This document shows positions 1 to 12,123 of a stretch of DNA of 64,000 bases, piece by piece. The notes under the pieces are model-generated. The model was not told the DNA's origin. It made no database searches and saw only the letters and a program-made list of their open reading frames with translations. A program made the position numbers and the translations under genes. The DNA is taken from assembly GCA_026874595.1 (NCBI GenBank), contig CM049322.1, forward strand, positions 32,258,340 to 32,322,339, given 5' to 3'. Origin of the DNA: Sipunculus nudus. Its lineage: Eukaryota; Annelida; Sipuncula; Golfingiida; Sipunculidae. Numbering within the stretch: the stretch's first letter is position 1; the number at the start of each line of letters is the position of its first letter.

Positions 1-354
1 TTACAATATGGGTCGTAACAGATGCCATTCCAAGTCATATACCGGCTGTCAAAGGTATTTGCGCAGGGTGACTGGCATAATCGGGGTACCGACGTCCAAT
101 ATCATATGGTTTCATCTTTATAGATTAATAGTGTTTTACATATCTGTATATGAATATCTTATATATTCTACTACCTTATTAGGCGGTGACTTTTATTAAA
201 GAGTTCATTTAAAATCATCCTTCTTATTCCTCTTCACCTGCTGGAAATCTCGAACTGCAGCCATTCTTGCACTCGCATAGAACACAAAATACAATCGTCT
301 GCAAAATCGGTATCGCTTGGATTAGTTATTATTTTTCACAGCTTCACTCTTAGA

Positions 355-580
355 AAAAGGGTTCCAACTAGAACCCAAAAGGGTTCTTCAGAGTGGACTG
401 AGTGGGGAACCTTGAAAGGTTCCAGCTAGAACCTTCAACCGGGGTTCTTTTTGGAACCTACTTAAGGTTCTTTTATGGAACCTATAAGGTTCCATTAAGA
501 ACCTCTTTAGAGGTTCTGAGAAGACTGAGTGGGGGAACCTTAAAAGGTTCTTTGTGGAACCAATGTGTAGGGTTCTTCAT
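355..580. repeat. GGTTC/GAACC minisatellite
   Basis: The pentamers GGTTC and its complement GAACC alternate every 10-20 bases through this stretch, with short spacers such as AAAGGTTCC and TTGGAACC. The alternation of a motif and its reverse complement makes the region able to fold on either strand. An 80-codon frame through it is a by-product of the repeat and is not called as a gene. Confidence 0.6.
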
Positions 581-2219
581 AGAACCTTCAATGCATTTTT
601 ATTTAAGAAAAAAGTCTAGGATGTCCTATTATACGTTAGGATAAATTAATTACATCATATGTCCATACATATTTGATAGTGTTGATTGATATGCAAAAAA
701 AAATATAAAAGCATTTCTCAAAGAAGGTGGGTACCTGCAAGGATCATAGCTGAAATCATATATTTGTATCCTTTAAATGTGATGAAACCTTCTAGGCAAA
801 ATGAAATAGTTTTTTTAAGGAAATACATTTTTATTAAGTTGTAAAGACCAGTCTGTAAAAAAAGCCATTACAAAAGGCATTACTTAATCAATGCACGTAA
901 TTGATATAACTGACATTTGCTATACAGAGTTCGTGAACACCTCGCACAGTTCCGAGTCGTTTTATCAAACTTAAATAAATTCCATTGTTATCGTTCAGCG
1001 TAAAGTTTCTGAAATTCAGGCAAATGTTGTGTTTTGCCTGCGAGAATATCAGTTTTCTTGGTATATACTAACAAGGAAATTGAATATTTCGTACTGTCTG
1101 TCTTACCTGCACACATCAACATCCCTATAAGAATAGAACATCCACGATGCGCAGTGTTCTGTTTTTTTTTTTTTTGTGGGTTTGATATCCGGTGAACGTC
1201 AAGAATATTTTTTCTGAATTATTTGTGCGTTCTCAGGTATTTGTCTATCTATTGCGAGTCCAGGTCCTCTTGTGTAATAACTCTGTATTATAAAAATAAT
1301 ACTTATCTGCTTTACAAAATAAAATATATGAAGTCGCAGCAACATATAATCGATACACAACAGGTGATGCAAAAAGTGTCTTGCACGATGTTGTATGGCT
1401 ATATACAGCTGATACGCCTTGGTGAGCGATTCAAACGAATTCCAGTCCCATAGGCAAATGTATTGTTTCTATGTATACAAATCTTAAAACGAAATGCCTG
1501 CATAGAATCGATGAGCTGTATGATCGGCGATAAAGTTCAAACACTGTGACGGTCGAACCATCGCTAAAGATCCTTGTTTTTTTTCTGAATGCTGTGAATG
1601 TGTTGTGAAGCCAAACACGTGCACAAAAGCCGCAGTGTCATTGATCGTAACACGCATTTTTGAAGTTGGAAGATGTGTGTGTGTGGGGAGGGAGGGCGTC
1701 CGGGGGGCTTATTACGTCAATACGGTAAATGCCGGGAAATTAGCCTTAGCAGTGCGTTTCAAGACCAGGGTTCTGTGCATGGTATAACCATAAATTTGCT
1801 CTGATCTGGGCCACAAGTACTGAGCACACCTACAACAGAATGTGGGCTAAGATAAACGGGCTTTAATCAATACTTTCACTCATTTTGGCAAGTTGAATTC
1901 CTCATATGACATGTTAATAAAGCCCTGGTTTTACCAATTAACTTACTAAAATAAGGCATGTGATTATTCATAAAATAGGCTTTAAAAACGAAGAATACGC
2001 ATAAAATAGATTCGATGATGTATCGCACTTAATTTGTATATAGACATTGCAAATAAACTTATTTAACTTACTTAACTTCAGTAAGAATTATTTTCGTTGT
2101 TGAGTAAATTATGTATTTGTTCGTAATCATATATAAATTATAAAAACTATAAACTTAAAAAACTCAATAAAAAATTGTAAAATCCATTTAACATGGATTG
2201 CACAATTAAAAATAACAAG
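581..2219. other. AT-rich intergenic or intronic DNA
   Basis: No coding signal was recognised on either strand. The short open frames here show no domain, no splice context and no consistent codon use. The stretch holds homopolymer runs and simple AT-rich sequence. Confidence 0.5.
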
Positions 2220-2520
2220 GGCACCGCAAAGCGGAGCATCCCTTCTCACGGGGCATAATTAGTTTTGGGTGTATTTACACAGTTTGAAAATGATGAGGGC
2301 AGCTCTCTGGTCTTGACCTTTACTCATGTGACGTCAAACTAAATAGGGTTTTTCATCCATGGGTGGGTGAGCCATATGAGCAAAGTGACAAGTGTCGGTC
2401 AAACGATTCGGCTTCAAATCGATCCATAATCCTATTACGGACGGACGGACAGACAGACACACGAACGGAGGCGTTACTATATCTCTTTCGCAACTTCGTT
2501 GCGAGGGGATAATAAATAAT
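2220..2520. repeat. Dispersed repeat-like segment (unclassified)
   Basis: The segment begins with a GCACCGCAAAGCGGAGCAT-type GC-rich block, contains a run of GGAC/GACA tetramers (about 2440-2460) and ends with CGCAACTTCGTTGCG, a short perfect inverted repeat (about 2488-2502). A terminal hairpin of this kind recalls other mobile-repeat ends in this window (for example near 11325). Two overlapping open frames on the minus strand have no recognisable domain. Classification is not possible without a repeat library. Confidence 0.3.
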
Positions 2521-3275
2521 ACGAGGCACTCTCCATGGTTCAGATAGTAGCCTTCGGTAGTCTGTAGTGATGGAAAAACCTCGAGGAATTGGAGAAAACC
2601 ACCGGCCTTGGACGAACGGGTACAACCCACGTACCCTCACAGCCACGCCGGGGATCGCAGGCTGTAATCATATATATACTCGCGACTAGGCCTATATATT
2701 ATTTTAAGGAGAGTAGAGCTTCATTTTGAGAAATCTGCATGAACGTAAAATTAAAATGGAAGTTTTTAATGATTATATGCTCTCCAAAATGTTTTAATTA
2801 TGTTATAAATTAATTTATGTGTTAGAATATTTTGTGATGAACCCAGTTACAACGAAACGCCTTTCAATGGAACCAAATAAGGCTTAGTAAAGGCAAACGA
2901 ATTACATGTACAAATTGATAGAAACCCCGATCCGAATCCCCCGCTTGCCAAAAAAAAGAACCCCCCCCCCAGGGGCGGATCCAGAATATGGGAAAACGAG
3001 GGATCCAACCCAGGAGGACCAATGACTAACCCTGTAAGAAAGGGTCCCCCTGCACAGGTGGGAGGGGGTCCAGGCCGCAGTAAAAATGGTCTGAACCCCT
3101 TTAAAAAAAGGTTGCGGAGATTGAAAAAAGGGGGGAACCCCTAGACATATAGGAATATAAAAGTAATAACAGTACAATAAAATCATTTTAAGTTGTTTAG
3201 TGAAATCGTGACACCTTCATTTAAAGTTGTCCATACCTTATGTCCGCCTGTACTGCGTGAATTATGTTGTGACTG
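2521..3275. other. Non-coding DNA with a short repeat fragment
   Basis: Nothing gene-like was seen. Around 2965-3150 there is a GGGGCGGATCCAGAAT-type segment that resembles the end of the small inverted-repeat element at 7728-7870, so this is probably a related degraded mobile repeat. Confidence 0.35.
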
Positions 3276-3365
<90 letters not shown>

Positions 3366-3388
3366 TTATTTATATATATATATATAGT
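3276..3388. repeat. (TA)n microsatellite with TATG/TATT interruptions
   Basis: Long alternating TA tract interrupted by two copies of a TGTATTTATTTA block. Open frames of alternating Tyr and Ile across it are artefacts of the repeat. Confidence 0.9.
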
Positions 3389-5270
3389 CTGTGTGTTTTC
3401 GTTGTAATATGTATGTTTGTTTGCACCATGTCAGTGTTACTGTATCCACTTGGCATTACCTTGTAATTGTATAAAATCTGTGTTTGTATATATGCTTTCC
3501 AAGAAAACACTTGCATTATTCTAACGGCTGTTTTTATCACCTTGGTTAAATAAATATGTTTAAACTAACAAAAAAAAAAAAACACCCACAAACACACACA
3601 TGAATGAAGATGACAGCGTACTCTCCTGGCGGACGCAATGAAACCAAGAGATCCACTGGTCTAATTATGTTTACTCTGCGCCATATTTTGCATGACGGAG
3701 GGTGATCAAGAAATAAAACAGTGAAAGTACTATTTCTACAGTGTAGTTTAACATATGTTCCTTATCTGCTTGCCAATCACATAATCAATTCCAGGGACAT
3801 ATGGTGACAGTCATTACTTTATTATAAAATTCGATTTCCATAAAGACAGAATATTGAACATATTTAAATTCAACTCTTCCTCTCTGCATCGAATTTCACT
3901 TGCTCTACAGAATTGCTTTTCATGATATGCAAGCTGGGGAATTATTCTTTTTGACCTATTAATGAACAAAGTACATAGAATAACAATGCACAACATAGTT
4001 CAAAACAGGTAGTGCCTCCTGCAGGTTATGTTCAGACAGCTTTTGGCTGCAGCTATTTCTAAGATATTTGGAAGAAGACGTTGCACCATGTATGCAAACA
4101 CATCCAATTGTCAAATTTTGCGATCGACCAAATTTGAAGTTCTATAAATAAGACATTTTGAAAATAATTTGACTGAATTCATACTTGATTTATTGCCGTT
4201 ACTCCAATGGATTGTTTAGTGTGATATAAAAGCGAAGATATCAACACTTAGTTACATATCCCCGAAAAAATTGGGGAAAAAAACACTTCAACCCGCAGAA
4301 AGAAGTATAACATAGGTGGCGCCATCTCCAGCCGGAAATCATACAGAAGGTTCCTTATCAATATTTATGTGAAATTTTGTGCTGGAGGAGGCAGTCCTTC
4401 TTGAGATATTAGGTAACAGACATACCATCATATATGCAAACATATCAAATTATCAACTTAACGTTCGAAAGAATTTAAAGTTCCGTAAAGACGCCGTCTT
4501 GAAAATAATTTGGCTGAATTTAGTGACTGTACACAAGTGAATATGCCTTGACGATGTTCCTGAATCCTGGTCATATGTGCCGGATCCACACCAACATCTA
4601 GCAATAGCCTTAATATATAATATTAGAAAGCACCCCGCAGAGAGCCAAGACACAGAAGGTTTTCAGTGTTTGACATGAATGAATACATGAAGACCTTTAG
4701 TACAATGAGTAGGGTCCATTAATACACCAAATACTCCAAAGTCCAGAAATAAATCTGCCAATTATAGGTTTCATACAGGGTATATACACATGCAAAGAAA
4801 AAGCATATAAATTATTGGGAAAATATCGTGGTCGTCAGCCTGTCCATGAAAATTGGCTTTTCGTCAGGTCTGTTTTAAAATAAAACACAAGGGTATTTAA
4901 AATGAAGAACATAATGTTAATAAAAACCCAAGTGTTATGTGTATTATAATGTCACTTGATAGAGATCTTTTGTTTGTGAGTCATATTGCAGGGCGGTCAT
5001 GCAGAAGCCACCCCGTTATATCCGTATACAGCCGTGTAACCAGGCATAGGAGCTGATTCTATCTCCGCTGTGGTAACACTACCAGTGTCACGAAGGACCA
5101 ACACTCGCATTACTTCCCAGTGCTATATTGATCATGGTACATGGTGCGCCCGTTTGTTTTTGAAGAAACTTACATCAAAACATTACGCCATTCGCGATTA
5201 ACAGTTTCAGGAGCACACAGTTAGCTGATTGCAGAGAAAATGGCGCAAGGTAATTACATCCATCCATCTC
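3389..5270. other. AT-rich non-coding DNA
   Basis: No gene, RNA or mobile-element domain was recognised. Short frames on both strands lack any coding signature. A possible related pair of segments (near 4055-4165 and 4390-4530, sharing phrases such as CATATATGCAAACA and TTGAAAATAATTTG) suggests an old local duplication. Confidence 0.4.
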
Positions 5271-5283
5271 TCTCTCTTTCTCG

Positions 5284-5360
<77 letters not shown>

Positions 5361-5361
5361 C
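5271..5361. repeat. (TC)n/(TA)n compound microsatellite
   Basis: A short CTCT-rich tract passes directly into a perfect TA tract of about 70 bases. The open frame across it is an artefact. Confidence 0.9.
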
Positions 5362-5900
5362 CCTGCTGGTTCATTGTATATAGATGGAAATGGTATACAC
5401 ATAAAAGTCGGTTCACTGACGGTGGGAATCGAACCCACGATCTTTCGATTTCCGGTCGGGTGCCTTCTGTGTATTTACACACTTTTATAGGAACCAGCCA
5501 AGTGACGTCACGGTCGTCACGTCAGAGTCTCACCCACTATATGTGTCGGCACGGCGACTTTGCATACAACAGGGAGAATTAATGGCCTTATATGGTGTGC
5601 GGCATACATTATTTATAGATGTATGAATAGCTGTGCTGGTTCATTGTATATAGATGGAAATGGTATACACAGAAAAGTCGGTTCACTGTCGGTAGGAATC
5701 GAACCCACGATCTTCCGATTTCCGGTCGGGTGCCTTAATCACTTGGCTACGCCAGATTCCATTCCCCACTATGTATTGCACACTTTTACAGGAACCAGCG
5801 AAGTGACGACACGGTAGTGAGGTCGTACTCTCACCCACTACATGTAAGATCGTGGGTTCGATTCCCACCGTTTCTGTGTATACCCTTTCATCTATATACA
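5362..5900 (-). mobile_element. tRNA-derived SINE copies (about three partial units)
   Basis: Read on the minus strand, 5683-5756 has a tRNA-like head: a box A-like GTAGCCAAGTGATTAAGG and, 35-40 bases on, a box B-like GGGTTCGATTCC. This order and spacing match a class II (Ser/Leu-type) tRNA promoter, as in many tRNA-derived SINEs. The box B block recurs at about 5418-5450 and, in the opposite orientation, at about 5847-5870, and the flanking phrase GGTTCATTGTATATAGATGGAA is repeated near 5368 and 5638. The copies are partial and tandemly or invertedly arranged, so this is a SINE cluster and not a functional tRNA gene. Confidence 0.55.
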
Positions 5901-6493
5901 ATGAACCAGCAAAATTATGGAAGACCGCAGAAATAAATCTAGTTGCAAAAATGACTCTCAGGAGCCGATTCTCACGGAATCACAACTGCACTGAAACCAA
6001 CATCAAATAAAACACCTGGGTTCTTTAAACATACGTTCCCACGCTAACATCGATACATGATACCGCATACCAATATACAACAAATTATAGAAACCATCAT
6101 TTGGTTGTACTCCCCTTACTTGAATGTGCAATACCATAATAAAAAAACAAGTCGTAGTTCTCTGGTGAGACCCCCATCCTCCCCCACCCACCCACACACA
6201 CTTAAAAAAAGCACATAGTATTTTCTTGATACACAGAATCGATCCACTATATGCTATGTAAAAACTTTATACAATATATTAGCTCATATCTATATACAGT
6301 GTCTATCTTAACAAATATCCACAATATCAAATGCAGTTCAACACTCTGGTAACCTACTTAAGAAGTCTGAAACATGATTTAGCTTGCCAGAGACAGCCTG
6401 AACTCCTGTATCACTAAAGCCCAGCTCATTACCCGCTTGTTATCACACTTGGCCTTGCTAATACACTGGAGGGTTTGTGGTCTATTTGTATAG

Positions 6494-6840
6494 TCAATGG
6501 TCTACGTGACAAGTACATCTCAAATTTAGAACAGCCCAAACAATTGCCAAATACCCTCTCTCGATGTTAGAGTAATTTCTTACTCTAGTCGGTAACTTTC
6601 TGCTAGCATAAGCTATCGGATGCACCATCCCATCATGCTCCTGTATAAGGATGCTCCCGATTCCGACTTCCGACGCGTAACATTCCAGGTAGAACCGCTT
6701 ACTGAAATCGGGTATTCTCAGTACGGAGGGATCAAGTTGCTTAGCTTTAAGTGCGCCGTGCGCATTCTCATGAAACTCTTTCCAGTCCACTTTGATAGGG
6801 CCTAGGCTGTCCTTTCCTCGTAAGATCACGAAACTGCTAT
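6494..6840 (-). pseudogene. Ty3-like RNase H fragment
   Basis: A 111-codon minus-strand frame reads KRFYLECYASEVGIGSILIQ, then HPIAYASRKL and NYSNIERGYLAIVWAV. This is the characteristic RT-connection/RNase H start of Ty3 elements (the DASxxGxGAVL motif, here with Cys-Tyr before Ala, so the usual first catalytic Asp is replaced), followed by ExExLA-like sequence. The copy is truncated after WAVLNLR. It follows the RT fragment on the same strand. Confidence 0.75.
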
Positions 6841-7263
6841 TTCGGCATTGTTCGGCACGAACTTCCGGTAATAACCGGTAAGGCCTAGAAAGGCTCGCGA
6901 GGATTTCTTGGTTTCGGTCTTTCTGCGCTCTGGAATTTCTTGAGCAGATAAGGGTTGGTTGCTAAATATCCAATGCCTCCAGATGGCTCAGAAATTCTAG
7001 GCTGCGATATCATAAGAACGTCTGTGCTGGTTTAGCCGCAAGATTGGCTCGCTCCAGTCTAGCTAGAACTTCAGAGAGCGTTCTTACATGTTCGTCCCAT
7101 GTCTTCGCGTGTATTAGCACGTCGTTTATAAAGCATATCACGATTGGCATGTCGCTGAACAACTTCCGCATTATGCGGTAAACACTGCGCCTTCTGTCAC
7201 TAAACCGAATGGCATTACTCTGAACTGGTAATGTCCGTCAGGCGTTACAAATGTCGTTTTTTT

Positions 7264-7654
7264 CTAGATTTTTCTGGAAAACAATATCGACCGGTTCAAT
7301 GTATGGAAATCGATCACGAATCTGATCTTTCCATCCGGTTTACGCAGCATAATGCATGGTGACACAAAACTCGAATCTGATTTCTCGATTATGCCTAACT
7401 CTAACTCGACTGGTAGCGAGTCGAATATTACATTCGATGACATCGGTGAGTTTGGGGACATTTATAAACACTTCCCCATACTGGATTAGCAAATCACGTA
7501 TCTTGCCCAGCTCGGCATTGATCTGTACGTCACGTACAGTTTGGCTACGCACCATAAACTGTAACGACACGTGGGAGGTTTCGTCTTCTCCCTCGAGGTT
7601 TAGCTCTCCGACCAAGGAAGATTCGGATTCAAATCCCGAAAATCCGTTTCTCAC
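7264..7654 (-). pseudogene. Ty3-like reverse transcriptase N-terminal fragment
   Basis: Two overlapping minus-strand frames share this stretch. The first carries the linker typical of the protease-RT junction (LLIQYGEVF followed by KLTDVIE). The second carries LELGIIEKSDSSFVSPCIM and RKPDGKIRFVIDFHTLN, the RT fingers motif with the conserved DGxxRxxxDxxxLN pattern. A frameshift separates them near 7400. The palm motif with YxDD was not found intact; the region down to 6840 is decayed. Confidence 0.7.
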
Positions 7655-7727
7655 ACGGTTTCGTCCGAGTCAAGGTTAACGCCGCTGAGTCATGGTGAGG
7701 TCCGACCTGGTCTGATATCTTTTAAGC

Positions 7728-7870
7728 ATCAGGCGCATATCCATATTTTTTGCACGGAGGGGTCAGCGGGTGTCATGCATAAAATTGTCTAAAATAAGGT
7801 TGTTGATTGGGAGTAGGAGGGGGTTTCGACCCCCGAAACACCCCCCTCTCTGGATCCGCGCCTGATCATG
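7728..7870. mobile_element. Small inverted-repeat element (MITE-like) inside the retroelement
   Basis: The ends read CATCAGGCGCATATCC and GGATCCGCGCCTGATCATG, imperfect inverted repeats around about 110 bp of GC-rich sequence. It separates the integrase and RT fragments of the older retroelement, so it inserted later. A related GGGGCGGATCCAG block is present near 2970. Confidence 0.4.
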
Positions 7871-7916
7871 TTCACATGGAAGGTTTTAATTTTGTTATCT
7901 ACCTTCACTCAACAGT

Positions 7917-8875
7917 CTAGATTACCCACTTACCTACAATGCTGTAGAGGCCCTTCCAACGGACCAACAGCTTGTTTCTCTCCTTCGGGAGGAGAAGTAA
8001 CACTTCCTCGCCGATCTCAAATTTGCTAAGGCGTTTACCTACTTCGTTTTTACCTGTTTGTATTTTCATGCGGAGTTGCTCAGTGCTTCGCAAGCTAACG
8101 CGCAAGTATCGCTAAGCTTGTCTTGGAGATCGAGCACGTACTGATACGTAGTCTTTGTTTCCGCATCTGCATCGCGTTTGGACCACAGATAGCGTACAAT
8201 GCGCAACTGATCTCTCACAACTCGGCCGTGGAGCAACTCTAAAGGAGAGTAACCTATGCTCTCAAGTGGTGTCTCTCTTTAAGCAAAGATCACAGCGCTT
8301 AAATATCGATCCTAAGCCCGTGGTCTCTCCACGCACTTACGCTTCAATATCTGCTTCATGGTGCCGTTAAATCTTTCCACCAACTCATTGCACATTGGGT
8401 GATATGGTGTGGTAGCTAGCTGCTTCACCGAAAGCAAACGGCTAACTTCTCTCATGAGGTCAAAGGCGTACCGACAACCCACGTCTGTGAGTACTTCCGA
8501 TGGTACTCCTTCACGTTGAAATGACATCGACTAACGCGTCGCCTACAGTCGCCGTGTCTATGTTCTTTAACGCCACTGCCTCTGGATAGCGCGTAGCATA
8601 ATCCATGATGGTCAGTAGATATCGATGACCATTGTCCGATGAGGGATGGATCGGTCCGACCAGATCCATGGCGATCCTACGCCAAGGTTCCTCGATAAGG
8701 GGTATCTTTCCTCACGTGGCCCCAGACACTCTGCCTTTCGGTGTAGTTTTCTAACATATGGGTACGCTCCTATTTCGCCGTGCATCCCCTTCCAGTAGAA
8801 CTGAGCTCTTAAAGGTTCAGGTGTTCGATCTACGCTCTGATGGCCCGCTATAATCGCTGTTTGGCTCATCTTCAT
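7917..8875 (-). pseudogene. Ty3-like integrase, broken
   Basis: Minus-strand frames from 8875 down show, in order, a degenerate zinc-finger region with GHQS, a core segment with SEVLTDVG (second catalytic Asp) and NELVERFNGT (catalytic Glu), and a C-terminal segment with LLLLPKERNKLLVRWKGLY, typical of the end of Ty3 integrases. The frame changes at least twice (around 8530-8612 and 8105-8312). It would have inserted the cDNA of the element; this copy cannot. Confidence 0.7.
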
Positions 8876-8899
8876 TACATCTGTTTACCATCACTCCTG

Positions 8900-9143
8900 T
8901 CGCCCCTACTACTAGTCTCTTTAGTTAGTGCCACCTTCAATTCAGCACTTCTGTCTCGTGATCTCTGGCTTCACGTTCACGCTCTGCGTTTCATCTCTCT
9001 CCGTCTAATCCTTTCGTCGCTCGCGTCTTCCCGCTGCTTGGCTTCTATAAAGCATCAAGACGCTTGTTAACAAATTCTTCCAGAGCTTCGCCGTTGTGCC
9101 CTAACGCTTGTCCACACTCCAAAATTGACTTCAAGGATTCCAT
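8900..9143 (-). pseudogene. gag-like N-terminal fragment of the Ty3-type element
   Basis: Starting from an ATG near 9143 on the minus strand, the frame reads a short helical, acidic segment (starting MESLKSILECG) and then stops after about 30 residues. A shifted frame continues with an Arg/Glu-rich coiled-coil-like stretch (KQREDASDERIRR) to about 8960. This resembles the start of Gag in invertebrate Ty3-like elements (from memory, not searched). The rest of gag and the nucleocapsid zinc knuckle are missing because integrase sequence follows directly. Confidence 0.4.
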
Positions 9144-9266
9144 GGTTACGGCTAAACTGACCAACCATACACATGAAACGAGTAGCATACACATATGAAA
9201 CAGTAAGCACTGACAAAGCGAAAAAACGGTATCCTTACGATCACACGTGGGTTGCACCGAACACAA

Positions 9267-11150
9267 AAAACGGACGGACGGACGGACACCAAGTATATGA
9301 CATTATCGTCTGAGTAAACCAATCAGAAGGAGATTCCTGTTATGTTAGCTCTTACACTGCTAAGCCAATCCTGATAGCACGCTCGTCATTCAAGTCGAAA
9401 TCCTGATAACACGCTCACCATTTATTGTCACACCCCAGAAGGAATGGACTTTCTGGGTTCATTTTAGCGATGGAGTAAATCGGCTGACACTCACACAAAC
9501 GCTCAAAAAGATCAGAAAGACGTGTAACAAAATCAATGAAAATAAACAAAAACAATTAAAATATAATAAAATCAAACGTTCACTTCTTTCGAGAGGCGGT
9601 CCACACACAAGGTATAATGATTCTTAAAGTCCATATGATTACACAAATTCACTGAGTGAAGATAAAATTAGAGAGCAGTGAAAGAGTTCATATTCTAACA
9701 AATATACAATTGTTCCCATTATTATTGTTGTGTGCTTGTGTATTCGACTCGCTTCTATAATTCAAGTGCGACACTTGAATCCCTATAAGTTGGATATAAC
9801 ATAGAGTATTATTAAAAGAACAAATGGGCACGAATTGAAAGCAGTTTGGAATTATATATAATGATAACATGATAATTGAGAATATCAGGTCATCATTATG
9901 TATTTAGGCAACTACTCTCTCATCATGATGTATTTGTTGAGTTCTGTTCATGGCCAGACTTATTCATTATCGTAACACTGTTCAGTCAATTTATAGTGAG
10001 TCAAGCGCCTGTGCTTCAAGAAACCTTTCCTTGTCTCAAAGTCAAATAGCAGGAAAATACATCAATATTATTAACAATAAAACATAGGTAAATAGGAAAC
10101 AGACGAACAGCCTCATAACAACTTATACAATATACGATCACCGACCGTCTTATTGTACGGAGGTGTCGAAACACGACGACTCATTCGTATTTGGTGCCTA
10201 TGTAAGCCACAGCTATAGAACCTGTTTTGATAACATTCTCGTGAAGATACATGTTATACACACGGGAGTTATGAATAAGCAAATTTGGATGACCAGCAAT
10301 TAGTTAAATTGTCTGAATATATAAAATCGTATTATATCTGACACAGTGTCTATTTAATATTAATATAATGTTCGACCTTTGAAGCTTCATTGGTCCTTCT
10401 ATTTAACCATGCATGATTGCTTATTTATAAAAAAAGACACTCACGCTTCTGCAACACCTTAGACAAGAGGGTAACATGGGATTTGATTATTTTGTAACCA
10501 TCTAAATGTAAAACAAATTTATGATGAGGCGAAATTAAGTTCATCCCCTGTCGTTACATTTAAGAGGCTAAAATTGTGACCTTAACGTTGTGGATTCACT
10601 TCAAGTTCAGTCCGCATTCCACTCAGACACCAAGCAAAACACACACACACCCCCTCACACACACACACTTAAGGGTGTGCCCTCTCCACACCTTGAAGAA
10701 TCGGACTCCGTGGACTACACACCCAACTTTACTTTTCGTATGATAAGATAACTTATACGGTAGTGATGATGTATTTGAATCGTCTTTGCATTACTAGATA
10801 TGTATTACAATTTTTGTTTCTACTTGAATACCTTAACACGCTAATACAGTAAACATTCAGTTAAACAATCATGTGTCAAATATACTAGACATAAAAAACA
10901 TGACTCAAAAATTGTAAAAACAATTGTAAAATTGTAAAATGTCCCGAGTGAAAAAAATATGAAAGGGATTATAAAAGCAGGAACCCCAGGCTATGACAAT
11001 GGCCATTAGGCTGGTTTTGCTGTCCATGTCGAAGACATTCTTCACCAGAAAAGAACTCAAGGAGTGCAGACCTCGGCCAAGGCAGCTCATTACCCCCATG
11101 TGACCTTGCCAGAATTTAAATGTTACATTTTTCCTTCAAAAAGATGTTTG
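9267..11150. other. AT-rich non-coding DNA
   Basis: No supported gene. A (GGAC)n tract is present at about 9268-9290 and a CACACA/CCCC tract at about 10640-10670. Small open frames have no recognisable domain. Confidence 0.45.
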
Positions 11151-11345
11151 GATCCCGATGTTGATCTGGATCACAAGCACAATTTAATCATTTTTTCTTG
11201 TTTCATTGTCGAGCTATCCTGAAAAAAATCATGAAAATCCGTTAATTACATTCGGAGTAATGTTGCTAACAGGCAGACAAACAAACGCACACATACACCA
11301 AAGCTTGCACAAACATAACCTCCGCTCCTTGGCGGAGGCTTTTTA
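11150..11345. repeat. Dispersed repeat with terminal hairpin
   Basis: The segment reads TGATCTGGATCACAAGC, then GTCGAGCTATCCTGAAAAAAATCATGAAAATC, then GTTGCTAACAGGCAGACAAACAAACG, ending at CCTCCGCTCCTTGGCGGAGG, a perfect short hairpin. An inverse-orientation relative is present at about 57890-58060 (GTTTGTCTGTTTATATGTTTGTC, CAGGATAGCTCGGCAATA). Two diverged copies in opposite orientation mark it as a dispersed mobile repeat, class unknown. Confidence 0.5.
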
Positions 11346-12057
11346 GAGAAAGAACAGTGCCGGATTAAAACAGTAAGATATCCAGGGCTGCAAGGCCATG
11401 GTTAAGTCAAAATACGCGATTAATGCAGACGTTTACACGTTTACACATAACACACATCATTGGAAATTAACGGTAAACTCTATATCAAAACACTTTCTAC
11501 ATAAGCTATCGATTTTATTGTTGCAAATGAATACCAGTGAATTTGTTACGGCGATTATTATATATTATTTATTTTTAACAGTCTCCGAGGTCACACGCCA
11601 GCTGGATTATGAGATCAAGGATGCAGTCATCTTAGCTTGTATACTTGTAAAATTTTGATTTAGAGGTAAAATTAAATATATGGTGTTATCTTAAATACCA
11701 ATCTTTTACATTTTGACTTTAAAAAACTGCAGGCAGGTGTGGACGCATAGATAACATACATAAAATACCAATGAGGCAATATTTTAAATGATCTTCCTCC
11801 TATGTAGATGAGATTTAAGAAGGCTTAATTTCCGATTAATTTATTATTCGCGAATATCGCAAATTTGAAACTCCCGCGAAGAAAAAGGCAGTCACAATAT
11901 TGACATCCGATACGTGGGAAATCCGGATAACAACAAAAATAAAATATAACTGTTGTATCAAACCAGAAAGACACCATTATGATTTATGTCTTCTATTTAT
12001 AGATCTGAGATACCGTTAAATAAATTATTAATTTTTATATTATCTTTTTATATTCAG

Positions 12058-12123
12058 ACGTCAGAAGAAGACTGAGTTTTCCATGCACCATAGTTTCGCT
12101 CATCGCTGCAGTGTCTTGTTCGG
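12058..12123 (+). CDS. Possible signal-peptide exon of the Ig-domain gene
   Basis: A TATTCAG acceptor at 12051-12057 is followed by 66 bases that, in one frame, read two to three Arg and then a hydrophobic stretch ending CTIVSLIAAVSCSG, and then a GTGAGT donor at 12124. The exon would end in phase 1, matching the phase-1 start of the Ig exon at 17910, and the joined codon would be Gly. A basic-hydrophobic segment immediately before an Ig domain is what a signal-peptide exon should look like. No ATG lies in this frame within the exon, so the start codon would have to be further upstream; the call is tentative. Confidence 0.3.

Larger units (their letters stand above)
6494..9143 (-). mobile_element. 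Degenerate Ty3/gypsy-like retroelement, order gag-IN-RT-RH
   Basis: Four recognisable retroelement segments lie on the minus strand: a gag-like start (about 8900-9143), integrase zinc-finger, core and C-terminal pieces (7917-8875), protease-RT junction and RT N-terminus (7264-7654), and RNase H (6494-6840). All are broken by stops and frameshifts, so the copy is dead. Integrase lies upstream of reverse transcriptase on the coding strand, which is not the usual Ty3 order. This could be a gmr1-like (IN before RT) lineage or two juxtaposed fragments. No long terminal repeats were identified. Confidence 0.7.

Noticed and set aside
2334-2646. Pair of 97-98-codon minus-strand frames
   Set aside because: They cover a dispersed-repeat segment with tetranucleotide runs; no domain or splice context.
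3193-3466. Tyr/Ile-alternating frames (also at 5175, 15255, 54746, 57155, 59596)
   Set aside because: Products of TA microsatellites.
5683-5756. A functional tRNA gene
   Set aside because: Box A and box B-like motifs are present, but the acceptor stem does not pair convincingly and the block is repeated in fragments, which fits a SINE.
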